The notes below the pieces were generated by a model that saw only the letters and a program-made list of their open reading frames with translations, was not told the DNA's origin and did no database searches. 11,573 nucleotides of DNA from Bacteroidota bacterium (GTDB lineage Bacteria > Bacteroidota > Bacteroidia > Bacteroidales > VadinHA17). The position numbers and the translations under genes are program-made. The stretch lies in assembly GCA_016868515.1 (NCBI GenBank), contig VGGM01000017.1, positions 1 to 11,573 of the forward strand. The letters run 5' to 3'. This document shows positions 1 to 8,033 of this stretch, piece by piece (position 1 is the stretch's first letter; every line of letters starts with the position of its first letter).

Positions 1-40
1 TCAAGTTCTAGTGCGGAATTGTCATTTTTTTTGTCTATCA

Positions 41-97
41 TTGTACAAGGGGTGTTTTTTGTTGTAATCACTTCAAATATAACTAATTAAGTTGTAA
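41..97. repeat. TTGTA repeat cluster with one TTGTACAA palindrome
   Basis: TTGTA occurs at 41-45, 62-66 and 92-96. The first copy is half of a perfect 8-bp palindrome, TTGTACAA (41-48). The second and third lie in identical GTTGTAA heptamers (61-67 and 91-97) exactly 30 bp apart, close to three helical turns. This could be an operator for a regulator of the ferritin gene, but in such AT-rich DNA chance is a real alternative. The repeats are seen directly; the function is inference. Confidence 0.3.
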
Positions 98-124
98 ATA
101 AAGAACAAAAACCCCCTTTTTTTT
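47..124 (+). terminator. possible terminator or attenuator before ferritin
   Basis: Positions 47-63 can pair with 104-118. G61-T63 pair with A104-C106, T56-T60 with A107-A111, G54 with C112, G49-G52 with C113-C116, and A47-A48 with T117-T118. T53 and T55 are left as single bulges. A run of six T follows (119-124). A GC-rich base next to a U-tract on the + strand resembles an intrinsic terminator, but the roughly 40-nt AT-rich loop is much longer than usual. It could end an upstream gene outside the window, or attenuate ferritin if the promoter lies before it. Confidence 0.3.
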
Positions 125-161
125 CAGCTTTTATGAATAATGCAGGTTAAAACAAAAAAAA

Positions 162-665
162 ATGAAAAAGAAACTTGAAGATATCTGCAACCGGCAGGTA
201 GAACGTGAAGCCTACTCATCAAACCTCTATCTGGCAATGGCTTCTTGGGCCGAAACGAAGGGAATGAGCGGAGTAGCCAACTGGATGTATGCCCAGAGCG
301 ACGAGGAGAGGATGCATATGCTGAAATTCATTAAATTCATAAATGAAAGGGGAGGACATGCCATTATTCCCAAGCTTGATAAACCACCGGTCGACTATAA
401 GGGAGTAACTGAAATGTTCGATGAAGTGCTTCATCATGAGAAATTTGTTTCCGAAAGTATCAATGAGATTGTTGCCCTGGCTACTGCAGAGAAAGAATAT
501 GCCCTCCTTAACTGGATACAGTGGTTCGTTTCGGAGCAGATTGAGGAGGAATCATCGGTTCAGGCAATTATTGATAAACTCAGGCTTCTCGGAAAGAACA
601 ATCTCTACATGTTCGACAGAGACATATTGGCCATGAGAGGTGCTGAAGGTGAGGCTGCCGAATAG
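162..665 (+). CDS. ftnA: Non-haem ferritin (FtnA type)
   Basis: This is an iron-storage ferritin that oxidises Fe(II) and stores the mineral inside a 24-subunit cytoplasmic shell. At 167 residues it is close to E. coli FtnA, and the whole four-helix pattern is present. The ferroxidase ligands can be placed by comparison with FtnA: E16, E49, H52, E93, Q126 and E129, with the family signature QWFVSEQIEEE at 120-130 and IIDKL at 136-140. No key residue is missing, so it should be active. The start at 162 gives the expected N-terminus directly before the first helix; upstream ATGs at 133 and 140 are out of frame. The leader is A-rich rather than Shine-Dalgarno-like. The next gene begins 13 nt after the stop, so read-through into it is likely. 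The family call is firm; the 24-mer is inferred from family knowledge. Confidence 0.95.
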   Translation: MKKKLEDICNRQVEREAYSSNLYLAMASWAETKGMSGVANWMYAQSDEERMHMLKFIKFINERGGHAIIPKLDKPPVDYKGVTEMFDEVLHHEKFVSESINEIVALATAEKEYALLNWIQWFVSEQIEEESSVQAIIDKLRLLGKNNLYMFDRDILAMRGAEGEAAE

Positions 666-678
666 ATAAAAATCTCAG

Positions 679-3135
679 ATGCGCATTATCGGATTGTTTC
701 TGCTCGCTGGTTTGTTCAACGGACTCCGTTCACAGTCCGTTGAAAAACCGGCTTTCGTCATAAACCCTGGTCACGAGTTCATCTGCTATGCCAGTGATGA
801 GGTACGGATGATTTTCATTCCGCCTCCCGGGGAGTTTCTGATGAATAGTAAATCAGGTAACGCGCAGATTGAGGTCTCATATGTCGGATTTTCCGATGAA
901 GCCAGAGCTGCTTTTCAGCATGCGGTTAATATATGGTCATCGCTTTTGAGGTCTGATACCAAAATCAGGGTAAGGGCATTATGGACATCGATGGAACCCG
1001 ATGTACTGGGGTCAGCATCTGCAACATCATTTTATCTGGGTAGTTTTATTGATGCCCGTAGGGCCGATGCCTATTATCAGGTTGCCCTTGCTGAAAAGAT
1101 TGCAGGCAGGGAGCTTAATGCCGGTACCGAATTCGACATCACAGTGAGGTTCAATTCTGAAATTAACTGGTTCTATGGTCTTTCTGGCGGAACCCCCTCC
1201 ACAAGCTACGACCTGGTAACAGTGGTACTGCATGAGCTTTGTCACGGACTGGGGTTCGCTGACAGTTTCAATGCCACAAGCACCCAAGGTTCATATGGAT
1301 TCAACGGTTTTCCGGTTATCTATGACACTTTTATTGAAGGCTCGAATGGAAGGAAGCTGACTGACAGGTCGGTTTACATAAACCCCTCAAACGATCTCAG
1401 ACTGGCCCTTACTTCGGGTGCGCTTTATTTTGCAGCTCCCGTCACCCTGAAGTATAAATCGGGGGTTAAGCCCCTCATATATGCCCCGGGGGTGTTTGAT
1501 TCCGGATCGAGCGTCAGTCACCTTAGCGAATCTGGTACACCCCAGATTGATGCTCTTATGACCCCGTTCATCGGAAAGGGGGAGGCAATACACGACCCCG
1601 GTATGCTGACTCTCTCAATGCTTGCCGATCTGGGATGGATAAACACCAGGCTTATCCACAACCCTGCAAAGGATACTGAAAGCAACATCAGCTCGGTTGA
1701 ACTTACAGTTGACATGCAGTCTGATACTATTCTCAGAAAGAATGGCTTGAAGCTGATTTATAAATATGATAATTCGCCTGTTTATGACACAGTGTCGCTG
1801 AATATTGCCGGATACGACGGAACGGCTGCTTATACACTTCCAATACCCTCGTATAACACCCTTGTAAAGTATTACTATTCTGCAATTGATACTTTCGGCA
1901 GGGCTTATCAGTTGCCATCTGCAGGAAGAACAAAGCCTTACACTTTCTATGTCGGAACCGATACGGTGAAACCTGTTATAGTACATACTCCCGGACCATT
2001 TATACTCACGGTTCTCGATACCCTGAAAATAGAAGCCGTGATTTCCGATAACCTCTATCCTGTAACGGCAAAGGTCAGGTACAACCTGAACGGAGGACCG
2101 GAAATGGAAATTATCATGGAAAACCCCGGCCAGAACAGCTTTTCAGGTGATATATTGCTTAAAAACCTTGCACTTACAGGGGTCGACACAATCTACTACA
2201 TGATTCAGGCCACTGATCAGGCAAACAATCCCAATACAGCCATATCACCCTCTTCCGGATTTCACAAAATTCCCGTTGTTTCGCTTTTCGATGCCGTTGA
2301 TCATTACTTCACTGCTTTCAATTCAGGTGGAGGCGATTTTCTTCTCGATGGCTTTACGGTTGAACAGCCACCGGGTTTCGCTAACCCTGCCCTCCATTCA
2401 CTGCACCCCTACAAAAGTCCTGAAGTTCCGGGTGGCAAAATTGAATACCAGGCAATCCTGAAATATCCCGTTGCAGTTGATCAGTCAGGCTTGTTCATCT
2501 CATTCAGGGAGATTGTGCTTGTTGAACCGGGGGAACCAGGGTTCCCGTTCGGAACGGAAGATTTCTATGACTATGTTGTAGTCGAAGCCACACGCGACGG
2601 AGGCAGATCGTGGTTCCCGCTGGCCGATGGCTACGATTCATCCGGCAACACGCTCTGGCTTAATACCTACAACGCAGCAATTGTTGACAATAATTCCACC
2701 GCAATCGGAGGACCGGCATTGTTTGTCAAACGAACCATCAGCCTTGATTCCCCCGGAATAGTAAATGAAAATGATACACTGGTTATCCGGTTCCGCCTCT
2801 TCTCCGACCCGTATGCAAATGGCTGGGGCTGGGCTGTTGATGATCTTTTTATTAAGGGACTTGCAGTAGGTGCCGAAACAATTAATGACACCGGGTTTAG
2901 TATATTTCCAAACCCGGGTGACGGGAGATTCCGGATAACAATGCCATCATCGGGCAACCAGGTAAATTCAATACTGGTCACCAACCTTACCGGATCAGCT
3001 GTGAAAAGAATAACACTGCCTGCCGGTCAGCAATCCGAATTCGATATCAGTGACTTCAGCCCCGGCATCTACTTTATAACCATCGATTCAGGAACAGGCA
3101 GGAGATCCTTCAGGTATGTGCTGACAGGAAAATAA
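679..3135 (+). CDS. Secreted zinc metalloprotease with type IX sorting domain
   Basis: This is a predicted exported metallopeptidase of 818 residues. Residues 1-20 form a short signal peptide (hydrophobic stretch IIGLFLLAGLF, likely cleavage near RSQS). The catalytic part spans about 60-325. It has the zinc motif HELCHGLGFAD (H185, E186, H189, with D195 at the third-ligand position) and a likely Met-turn at M294 (DALMTPF), followed by a LADLGW helix end at 315-320. This HExxHxxGxxD form resembles metzincins in which Asp replaces the third His, as in snapalysins, but I cannot assign a MEROPS family. Residues about 330-530 look like beta-sandwich modules. Residues about 540-728 look like a jelly-roll/MAM-like domain ending in NGWGWAVDDLFI. 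Residues about 738-818 match the type A sorting domain of type IX secretion (FPNPGDGRF, then GIYFITI), so it should be surface-attached or released. The substrate is unknown. It lies 13 nt after ferritin and may be co-transcribed with it. Confidence 0.85.
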   Translation: MRIIGLFLLAGLFNGLRSQSVEKPAFVINPGHEFICYASDEVRMIFIPPPGEFLMNSKSGNAQIEVSYVGFSDEARAAFQHAVNIWSSLLRSDTKIRVRALWTSMEPDVLGSASATSFYLGSFIDARRADAYYQVALAEKIAGRELNAGTEFDITVRFNSEINWFYGLSGGTPSTSYDLVTVVLHELCHGLGFADSFNATSTQGSYGFNGFPVIYDTFIEGSNGRKLTDRSVYINPSNDLRLALTSGALYFAAPVTLKYKSGVKPLIYAPGVFDSGSSVSHLSESGTPQIDALMTPFIGKGEAIHDPGMLTLSMLADLGWINTRLIHNPAKDTESNISSVELTVDMQSDTILRKNGLKLIYKYDNSPVYDTVSLNIAGYDGTAAYTLPIPSYNTLVKYYYSAIDTFGRAYQLPSAGRTKPYTFYVGTDTVKPVIVHTPGPFILTVLDTLKIEAVISDNLYPVTAKVRYNLNGGPEMEIIMENPGQNSFSGDILLKNLALTGVDTIYYMIQATDQANNPNTAISPSSGFHKIPVVSLFDAVDHYFTAFNSGGGDFLLDGFTVEQPPGFANPALHSLHPYKSPEVPGGKIEYQAILKYPVAVDQSGLFISFREIVLVEPGEPGFPFGTEDFYDYVVVEATRDGGRSWFPLADGYDSSGNTLWLNTYNAAIVDNNSTAIGGPALFVKRTISLDSPGIVNENDTLVIRFRLFSDPYANGWGWAVDDLFIKGLAVGAETINDTGFSIFPNPGDGRFRITMPSSGNQVNSILVTNLTGSAVKRITLPAGQQSEFDISDFSPGIYFITIDSGTGRRSFRYVLTGK

Positions 3136-3166
3136 CTCACCTGAAGCTCTATTGTGATAAATTGAG

Positions 3167-3174
3167 TAATTTTG
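3167..3174 (+). promoter_or_regulatory. Bacteroidota -7 box for secA
   Basis: TAATTTTG is a perfect match to the TAnnTTTG -7 element of the Bacteroidota primary sigma factor. It lies in the 75-nt gap before secA and would start transcription near 3180, about 30 nt before the secA ATG. The -33 element is poor: the nearest TTG (3152-3154) is only 12 nt away, shorter than the usual spacing. The placement is good, but the match could be partly chance in AT-rich DNA. Confidence 0.5.
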
Positions 3175-3210
3175 CAGCTTAATTGCAAAACAGTATTACC
3201 ATACACAGCC

Positions 3211-6200
3211 ATGAGCATCATCAATAAAATCCTTGGACTTTTCATAGGTAACAAATACGACCGCGACATGAAGGAAATTATGCCTTACGTGGAAGCGGTA
3301 AAGGTTGAATATGAGCTACTTCAGCAGGTAAGTAACGATGAACTGCGAAATATGAGCCGCGCCCTTAAGGAAGAGGTCTACAATTTTGTAAAGGCTGATT
3401 ACGACCAGGTGCTGATGCTGCGCGAAAAAGCCGAGAAGGAACCCGATGTTACTGTCAAGGAAGATCTGTTCAGTCAGGTTGATAAACTTATCAAGACCAT
3501 TGATGAGAAGATAGAGGAGGTACTTGACAAACTGCTCCCGAAAGCCTTCGCAATAGTTAAGGAGACAGCCAGACGGTTATCCGCCAATGAAGTACTTGAG
3601 GTAACGGCACAGCAATATGACCGCGACCTGGCTTCGGTTCGTGAGAGCATAACCATAAAAGGTGACAAGGCATACTGGAAAAACCGCTGGATGGCTGGCG
3701 GGAATGAAATTGTGTGGGATATGGTGCATTATGATGTGCAGCTGATAGGAGGGGTGGCGCTTCATAAGGGCAGGATAGCAGAGATGGGCACCGGTGAAGG
3801 AAAAACACTCGTCGCAACACTTCCGGTGTTCCTGAATGCCATTGCCGCTAAGGGAGTCCATATTGTAACAGTAAACGACTACCTGTCGAAACGCGACTCG
3901 GAATGGATGGGCCCGATATATGAGTTTCACGGACTGTCGGTCGACTGCATTGACAAGCATGAACCAAATTCACCGGCAAGACGAAAGGCCTACAATGCCG
4001 ACGTTACATTCGGTACCAATAACGAGTACGGGTTCGATTATCTGCGCGATAATATGGCAATCAACCTTGAAGACCTGGTTCAGCGGAAACACCATTATGC
4101 CATTGTCGACGAGGTAGACTCAGTGCTGGTTGACGACGCCAGAACACCTCTTATCATTTCGGGTCCCACTCCTAAAAGTGATACTCAGCAGTTTGATGAA
4201 CTTAAGCCAAAGGTTGAAAAACTCGTATCTGCACAGCGAAAGCTGGTAACCCAGATACTTGCCGATTCAAAAAAACTGATAACTGAGGGAAAAAATGAAG
4301 AGGGTGGCTTCCTCTTACTCAGGGCCTACAAGGGCCTTCCCAAAAGCAGTGCACTCATAAAGTTTCTCAGCGAGGAAGGAAACAAGACACTTCTGCTTAA
4401 GACTGAGAACTTCTATATGCAGAATAACAACAGGGAGATGCCAAAAGTCACCGAGGCCCTTTACTTCATTATCGACGAAAAGGCTAACTCTATTGAACTT
4501 ACAGAGAAGGGTATCGACCTCATAAGTACATCTGTTGAGGATGCTTCATTTTTCGTTCTGCCCGATGTTGGCAGTGCAATTGCAGAAATTGAAAAGCATC
4601 ACTCCGATGACCTGAAAAAACTGAAGGCAAAAGACGAACTCCTGCGCGACTATGCAGTCAAGTCGGAGAGGGTTCACACAATGACACAACTGCTCAAGGC
4701 CTATACCCTTTTTGAAAAGGATGTTGAGTACGTTCTGATGGACAACAAGGTTAAGATTGTTGATGAACAGACAGGAAGAATACTTGAAGGAAGACGTTAC
4801 TCCGACGGGTTGCATCAGGCTATAGAGTCGAAGGAGAACGTCAAGGTTGAGGCAGCGACGCAGACATATGCGACAATAACCCTTCAGAATTATTTCAGAA
4901 TGTATCACAAGCTTGCAGGCATGACCGGAACCGCCGAGACTGAGGCAGGCGAGTTCTGGGATATCTATAAGCTTGACGTTGTGGTTATTCCTACTAACAG
5001 ACCTGTTGTAAGGAGCGACCGCGAAGATATGGTTTATAAAACCAAGCGTGAAAAATACAACGCGGTTATTGACGAAATCGTCAGACTTAACCATGAAGGC
5101 AGACCGACACTGGTCGGTACTACTTCAGTTGAGATATCTGAACTGCTTAGCAGAATGCTGAAAATGAAGGGTTTAAAACACAATGTTTTGAACGCAAAAC
5201 TGCATCAGCGTGAGGCAGAGATAGTTGCTGAAGCCGGTAAAACAGGAACCGTCACAATTGCCACGAATATGGCAGGTCGCGGAACTGATATCAAACTTAC
5301 ACCTGAGGTAAGGAAAGCCGGTGGCCTTGCGATAGTCGGAACCGAAAGACACGATTCCAGGAGGGTTGACAGGCAGCTCAGGGGGCGTTCGGGCCGTCAG
5401 GGCGACCCTGGAAGCTCTCAGTTCTTCGTGTCGCTTGAAGATGACCTCATGAGACTCTTCGGATCGGAAAGAATAGCAGGAATAATGGACAGGCTTGGAC
5501 TCAAGGATGGTGAAATGATACAGCACTCAATGATCACCAAATCGATTGAGCGGGCCCAGAAAAAGGTAGAGGAGAATAACTTCGGAATAAGAAAGCGTTT
5601 GCTCGAATACGATGACGTAATGAACTCACAGCGTGAGGTAATATACACCAGGAGGCGGAATGCGCTTTCGGGTGAAAGACTGAGTGTCGATATTGCAAAC
5701 ATGATGTACGATGTTATCGATAACCTGGTTGTTACCTATCACAGCGAAGGCGATTTCGACGGTTTTGAATTTGATCTGATAAGGAGTTTCTCGATAGATT
5801 CTCCTATCCCAAGGGAGAGATTCCTTAAGGTTACCTCCGAAGAGATAATTGATGTTGTTTACAGGAAGGCCCTCGAAACATATCGCAGAAAGGAGGAGTC
5901 AATTTCACAGCAGGCCTACCCTGTTCTGAAGGATGTCTACGACCGGATGTCGCATGTTTATGAGAATGTGGTTGTGCCTGTTACCGACGGGGTTAAGGTG
6001 TTCCAGGTTGTGGTTAACCTTAAAGCTGCAGTTGAAACCGGAGGCCTAGATATTTCAAGGGCATACGAAAAGACAGTTGTGCTTTCAACAATTGATGAGG
6101 CATGGAAGGAGCATCTGCGCGAGATGGACGAGCTTAAGCAGTCGGTTCAGAATGCCACCTACGAACAGAAGGATCCACTTCTTATATACAAGTTTGAATC

Positions 6201-6531
6201 GTATGAGCTGTTCAAGAGTATGCTTGGGCGTATCAACCGCGATATTCTCGGAACCCTCATGAAAGGCTTTATCCCGGTTCAGTCAACCGATCAGGTTCAG
6301 GAAGCACAGAGAAGAAGGCGTACCGATATGAGTAACCTTCGGGCCAGCCGTCCCGAACTGGCAGGAGGGGGAGGAACCCCGGGGTCCCCTGAACAGAGAC
6401 AGCAAAGAGTTGAGCCTGTGAGGGTTGAGAAGAAAGTTGGAAGAAACGATCCCTGCCCGTGCGGCAGTGGGAAGAAATATAAGCATTGTCACGGAGCAGG
6501 AGCACCGGCGGGACAACCGGCGGCTAACTGA
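3211..6531 (+). CDS. secA: Preprotein translocase ATPase SecA
   Basis: SecA is the ATP-driven motor that pushes unfolded preproteins through SecYEG. From the ATG at 3211 it has 1,106 residues. Visible motifs are Walker A GTGEGKT (193-199), the DEAD-box-like DEVDS (300-304) and its [11 protein letters not shown] continuation, the second nucleotide-binding fold motif MAGRGTD (687-693), the [11 protein letters not shown] stretch, and the helical-wing/scaffold region with [13 protein letters not shown]. The C-terminal zinc-binding SEC-C motif uses C1082, C1084, C1093 and H1094. Compared with E. coli SecA (about 900 residues) there is extra sequence in the preprotein cross-linking domain at roughly 338-412, usual for Bacteroidota, while the E. 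coli insert after the MAGRGTD motif is absent. A TTG 39 nt upstream is in frame but overlaps the promoter box and would add residues unlike a SecA N-terminus, so the ATG is preferred. The last 8 nt overlap the dapA 3' end. Confidence 0.97.
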   Translation: MSIINKILGLFIGNKYDRDMKEIMPYVEAVKVEYELLQQVSNDELRNMSRALKEEVYNFVKADYDQVLMLREKAEKEPDVTVKEDLFSQVDKLIKTIDEKIEEVLDKLLPKAFAIVKETARRLSANEVLEVTAQQYDRDLASVRESITIKGDKAYWKNRWMAGGNEIVWDMVHYDVQLIGGVALHKGRIAEMGTGEGKTLVATLPVFLNAIAAKGVHIVTVNDYLSKRDSEWMGPIYEFHGLSVDCIDKHEPNSPARRKAYNADVTFGTNNEYGFDYLRDNMAINLEDLVQRKHHYAIVDEVDSVLVDDARTPLIISGPTPKSDTQQFDELKPKVEKLVSAQRKLVTQILADSKKLITEGKNEEGGFLLLRAYKGLPKSSALIKFLSEEGNKTLLLKTENFYMQNNNREMPKVTEALYFIIDEKANSIELTEKGIDLISTSVEDASFFVLPDVGSAIAEIEKHHSDDLKKLKAKDELLRDYAVKSERVHTMTQLLKAYTLFEKDVEYVLMDNKVKIVDEQTGRILEGRRYSDGLHQAIESKENVKVEAATQTYATITLQNYFRMYHKLAGMTGTAETEAGEFWDIYKLDVVVIPTNRPVVRSDREDMVYKTKREKYNAVIDEIVRLNHEGRPTLVGTTSVEISELLSRMLKMKGLKHNVLNAKLHQREAEIVAEAGKTGTVTIATNMAGRGTDIKLTPEVRKAGGLAIVGTERHDSRRVDRQLRGRSGRQGDPGSSQFFVSLEDDLMRLFGSERIAGIMDRLGLKDGEMIQHSMITKSIERAQKKVEENNFGIRKRLLEYDDVMNSQREVIYTRRRNALSGERLSVDIANMMYDVIDNLVVTYHSEGDFDGFEFDLIRSFSIDSPIPRERFLKVTSEEIIDVVYRKALETYRRKEESISQQAYPVLKDVYDRMSHVYENVVVPVTDGVKVFQVVVNLKAAVETGGLDISRAYEKTVVLSTIDEAWKEHLREMDELKQSVQNATYEQKDPLLIYKFESYELFKSMLGRINRDILGTLMKGFIPVQSTDQVQEAQRRRRTDMSNLRASRPELAGGGGTPGSPEQRQQRVEPVRVEKKVGRNDPCPCGSGKKYKHCHGAGAPAGQPAAN

Positions 6532-7402
6532 TACTTTCGATGGCTTTCTGAATTCTGGCCTGTAATTGCTTGTTTACCGGAACAAGCGGAAGCCTGAGGA
6601 TATTATTGCACAATCCAAGGGTACTGAGCATTGCTTTCACACCGGCCGGTGATCCGTCGGCAAACAGTAGCTCAATAAGCTCAATGTATTTGTATTGAAT
6701 TTCCCTGGCAGACTTCAGATTTGATTTAAGTGCGTGTGATACCATCTCACTCCATGCCGACGGGAAAGCGTTTCCCAAAACCGATATTACCCCGGCTCCG
6801 CCAGCTGCAATAACCGGAAGGGCATTCATGTCATCACCCGAAATAACGAGGAAATCGTCGGGTTTGTCCCTCAGAATCTTCATTATCTGTGTGAAATCGC
6901 CTGAGGCCTCCTTAACACCTGATACGTTTTCGCAGGATGAGGCAAGTTCAAGGCATGTTTCAGCAGTCATATTCGATCCGGTGCGCGAGGGAACGTTATA
7001 GAGAATGACCGGCACAGGGCTCGACGTTGCCACTGTCTTGTAATGAAGAAAGATGCCTTTCTGATTAGGTTTGTTGTAATATGGTGACACAGACAGTATT
7101 GCGTCAACCCTGGAGAGATCGGTTTTCCTGATGAAATCGGTGATCTCCTGGGTATTGTTACCTCCGATACCTACAACCAGCGGGACCCTCCTGTCTATAA
7201 CTTCCAGTGTGTGTGCGATAATGGCCCGCTTCTCGTCTCGTGAGAGTGTGACCGATTCTCCCGTTGTTCCGAGTGTAACAATGTAATTAACACCACCTGC
7301 AATCAGATGATTTATGATTCTGCCCAGTGCCGCAAAGTCAATACTGGTGTCGTTTCTGAAGGGTGTAACAACAGCAACCCCTGTACCTTTAAATCTCTTC
7401 AT
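6524..7402 (-). CDS. dapA: 4-Hydroxy-tetrahydrodipicolinate synthase DapA
   Basis: DapA condenses pyruvate with aspartate semialdehyde, the first committed step to diaminopimelate and lysine. The 292 residues equal the E. coli length and fit a single TIM barrel. Active-site residues align: T46 and T47 in GTTGES (45-50), Y108/Y109 in SPYYNKP, Y135 and R140 in YNVPSRTG, and the Schiff-base lysine K164 in GVKEASGD. At the lysine allosteric site N82, E86 and Y108 match E. coli N80, E84 and Y106, but E. coli H53 and H56 correspond to R55 and K58 here, so lysine inhibition may be weak or changed. It is the last gene of the - strand train, 25 nt after the DUF6913-like gene. Its 3' end overlaps the convergent secA by 8 nt, leaving no room for a terminator between the two coding regions. 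Confidence 0.96.
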   Translation of the reverse strand: MKRFKGTGVAVVTPFRNDTSIDFAALGRIINHLIAGGVNYIVTLGTTGESVTLSRDEKRAIIAHTLEVIDRRVPLVVGIGGNNTQEITDFIRKTDLSRVDAILSVSPYYNKPNQKGIFLHYKTVATSSPVPVILYNVPSRTGSNMTAETCLELASSCENVSGVKEASGDFTQIMKILRDKPDDFLVISGDDMNALPVIAAGGAGVISVLGNAFPSAWSEMVSHALKSNLKSAREIQYKYIELIELLFADGSPAGVKAMLSTLGLCNNILRLPLVPVNKQLQARIQKAIESIS

Positions 7403-7427
7403 TCAGTTCTGGCTAATTGAAAGATTA

Positions 7428-7982
7428 TTATCGGGTTTTTATCATCTCCAGGTAAACAACAACCTGGTTAAGGAATTCTCTTACATTGTGATTTAAACCT
7501 GTTTCAATAATGAGTTCGTGATTTCCCGAGGAGTTATGGCCCCTGAAGCCAGGTGCAATCTTCATGGTGGCAACTGACAATGTTGAAACATACCTGAGCG
7601 GCAGAAAGTCGCGGAAACAGATCTCAATAACAATGTCAAACCGGTTCTGAATGAACTTCTCTGCTTCAGGTGATTTCGGAATATACATAAGGCTGTAATC
7701 TTCACGTCTCAGGCAATTCAGATACCTGATTGCAGTAAGTTTATCGGGTAGCACTTTACCGCTGAAAAAGGCAAGAACATCCACTTTTACCCCTCTTTCG
7801 CCCATCTGTAAAATAAAATCGCTGATAGGTGTCAGATCATCGGGGTTGCTTATATCCCAGAGTAAGCCGACTGATTTCACCTCCTCAAGGTTAACAAAAC
7901 CACGCTTTCTGGAGAGCTTTCCCGCTCTTTTCCTGAGTGCCCGGCTGCCTGCCTTGATTCTCAAACTCCTGAAAAGTTCCAT
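7428..7982 (-). CDS. DUF6913-like conserved Bacteroidota protein
   Basis: This 184-residue protein of unknown function matches, from memory, the Bacteroidota family DUF6913, often found near dapA. Residues 1-28 are strongly basic (LRKRAGKLSRKRG), which could bind RNA or acidic lipid. Residues 36-75 read as an alternating strand-helix-strand unit (SVGLLWD, then GVKVDVLAFFSG). Residues 100-113 carry a YIPKSPEAEKFI segment. Residues 115-146 (FDIVIEICFRDFLPLRYVST, then KIAPGF) resemble the FDLVIDL...RIGF region of heptosyltransferase-like GT-B proteins. No signal peptide or membrane span is visible. The ATG at 7982 follows a 51-nt gap after ligA that holds a candidate -7 box. The gene lies between ligA and dapA on the same strand. 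Existence as a gene is very likely; the glycosyltransferase-like fold is only an inference. Confidence 0.85.
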   Translation of the reverse strand: MELFRSLRIKAGSRALRKRAGKLSRKRGFVNLEEVKSVGLLWDISNPDDLTPISDFILQMGERGVKVDVLAFFSGKVLPDKLTAIRYLNCLRREDYSLMYIPKSPEAEKFIQNRFDIVIEICFRDFLPLRYVSTLSVATMKIAPGFRGHNSSGNHELIIETGLNHNVREFLNQVVVYLEMIKTR

Positions 7983-7986
7983 AATG

Positions 7987-7994
7987 CAAACCTA
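7987..7994 (-). promoter_or_regulatory. candidate -7 box before the DUF6913-like gene
   Basis: Read on the - strand this is TAGGTTTG, a perfect TAnnTTTG -7 element, inside the only sizeable gap (51 nt) of the - strand gene train. It ends 4 nt before the ATG at 7982, so transcription would begin at about the start codon and the mRNA would be leaderless or nearly so. No clear -33 TTTG lies at the usual distance. It could drive DUF6913 and dapA independently of ligA, or be a chance match. Confidence 0.3.
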
Positions 7995-8033
7995 GTGTTT
8001 TTTAAACAGAAAATTATTCGCCCCGGCACCTAT

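Larger units (their letters stand above)
1..161. other. AT-rich non-coding leader upstream of ferritin
   Basis: I see no coding frame here. The stretch holds homopolymer blocks (T8 at 25-32, A5-C5-T8 at 107-124, and an A-run from 154 into the ferritin start codon), three TTGTA copies, and an imperfect inverted repeat described separately. A one-mismatch version of the Bacteroidota -7 box (TATCATTG, 36-43) has no convincing -33 partner, so I cannot place the ferritin promoter. The 10 nt before the start codon are almost all A, as is common in this phylum, and there is no good Shine-Dalgarno site. Confidence 0.6.

Noticed and set aside
36..43. TATCATTG as the ferritin promoter -7 box
   Set aside because: It has one mismatch to TAnnTTTG, no -33 element at a proper distance, and would place the start before the putative terminator. 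It is too weak to list as a promoter.
3172..3210. Thirteen-codon N-terminal extension of SecA from a TTG start
   Set aside because: The extension does not look like a SecA N-terminus, overlaps the promoter -7 box, and the ATG at 3211 gives the canonical start.
3577..3960. 127-codon open frame on the - strand inside secA
   Set aside because: It is antisense to the SecA Walker A region and shows no protein-like pattern or start context.
4546..5094. 182-codon open frame on the - strand inside secA
   Set aside because: It lies antisense to an intact, well-conserved SecA region, has no recognisable domain, and is best explained as a codon-bias shadow.
7997..8030. Terminator hairpin between ligA and the DUF6913-like gene
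   Set aside because: There is only a short GTTT/AAAC palindrome and a GC patch (GCCCCGGC), with no stable stem followed by a T-run on the - strand.
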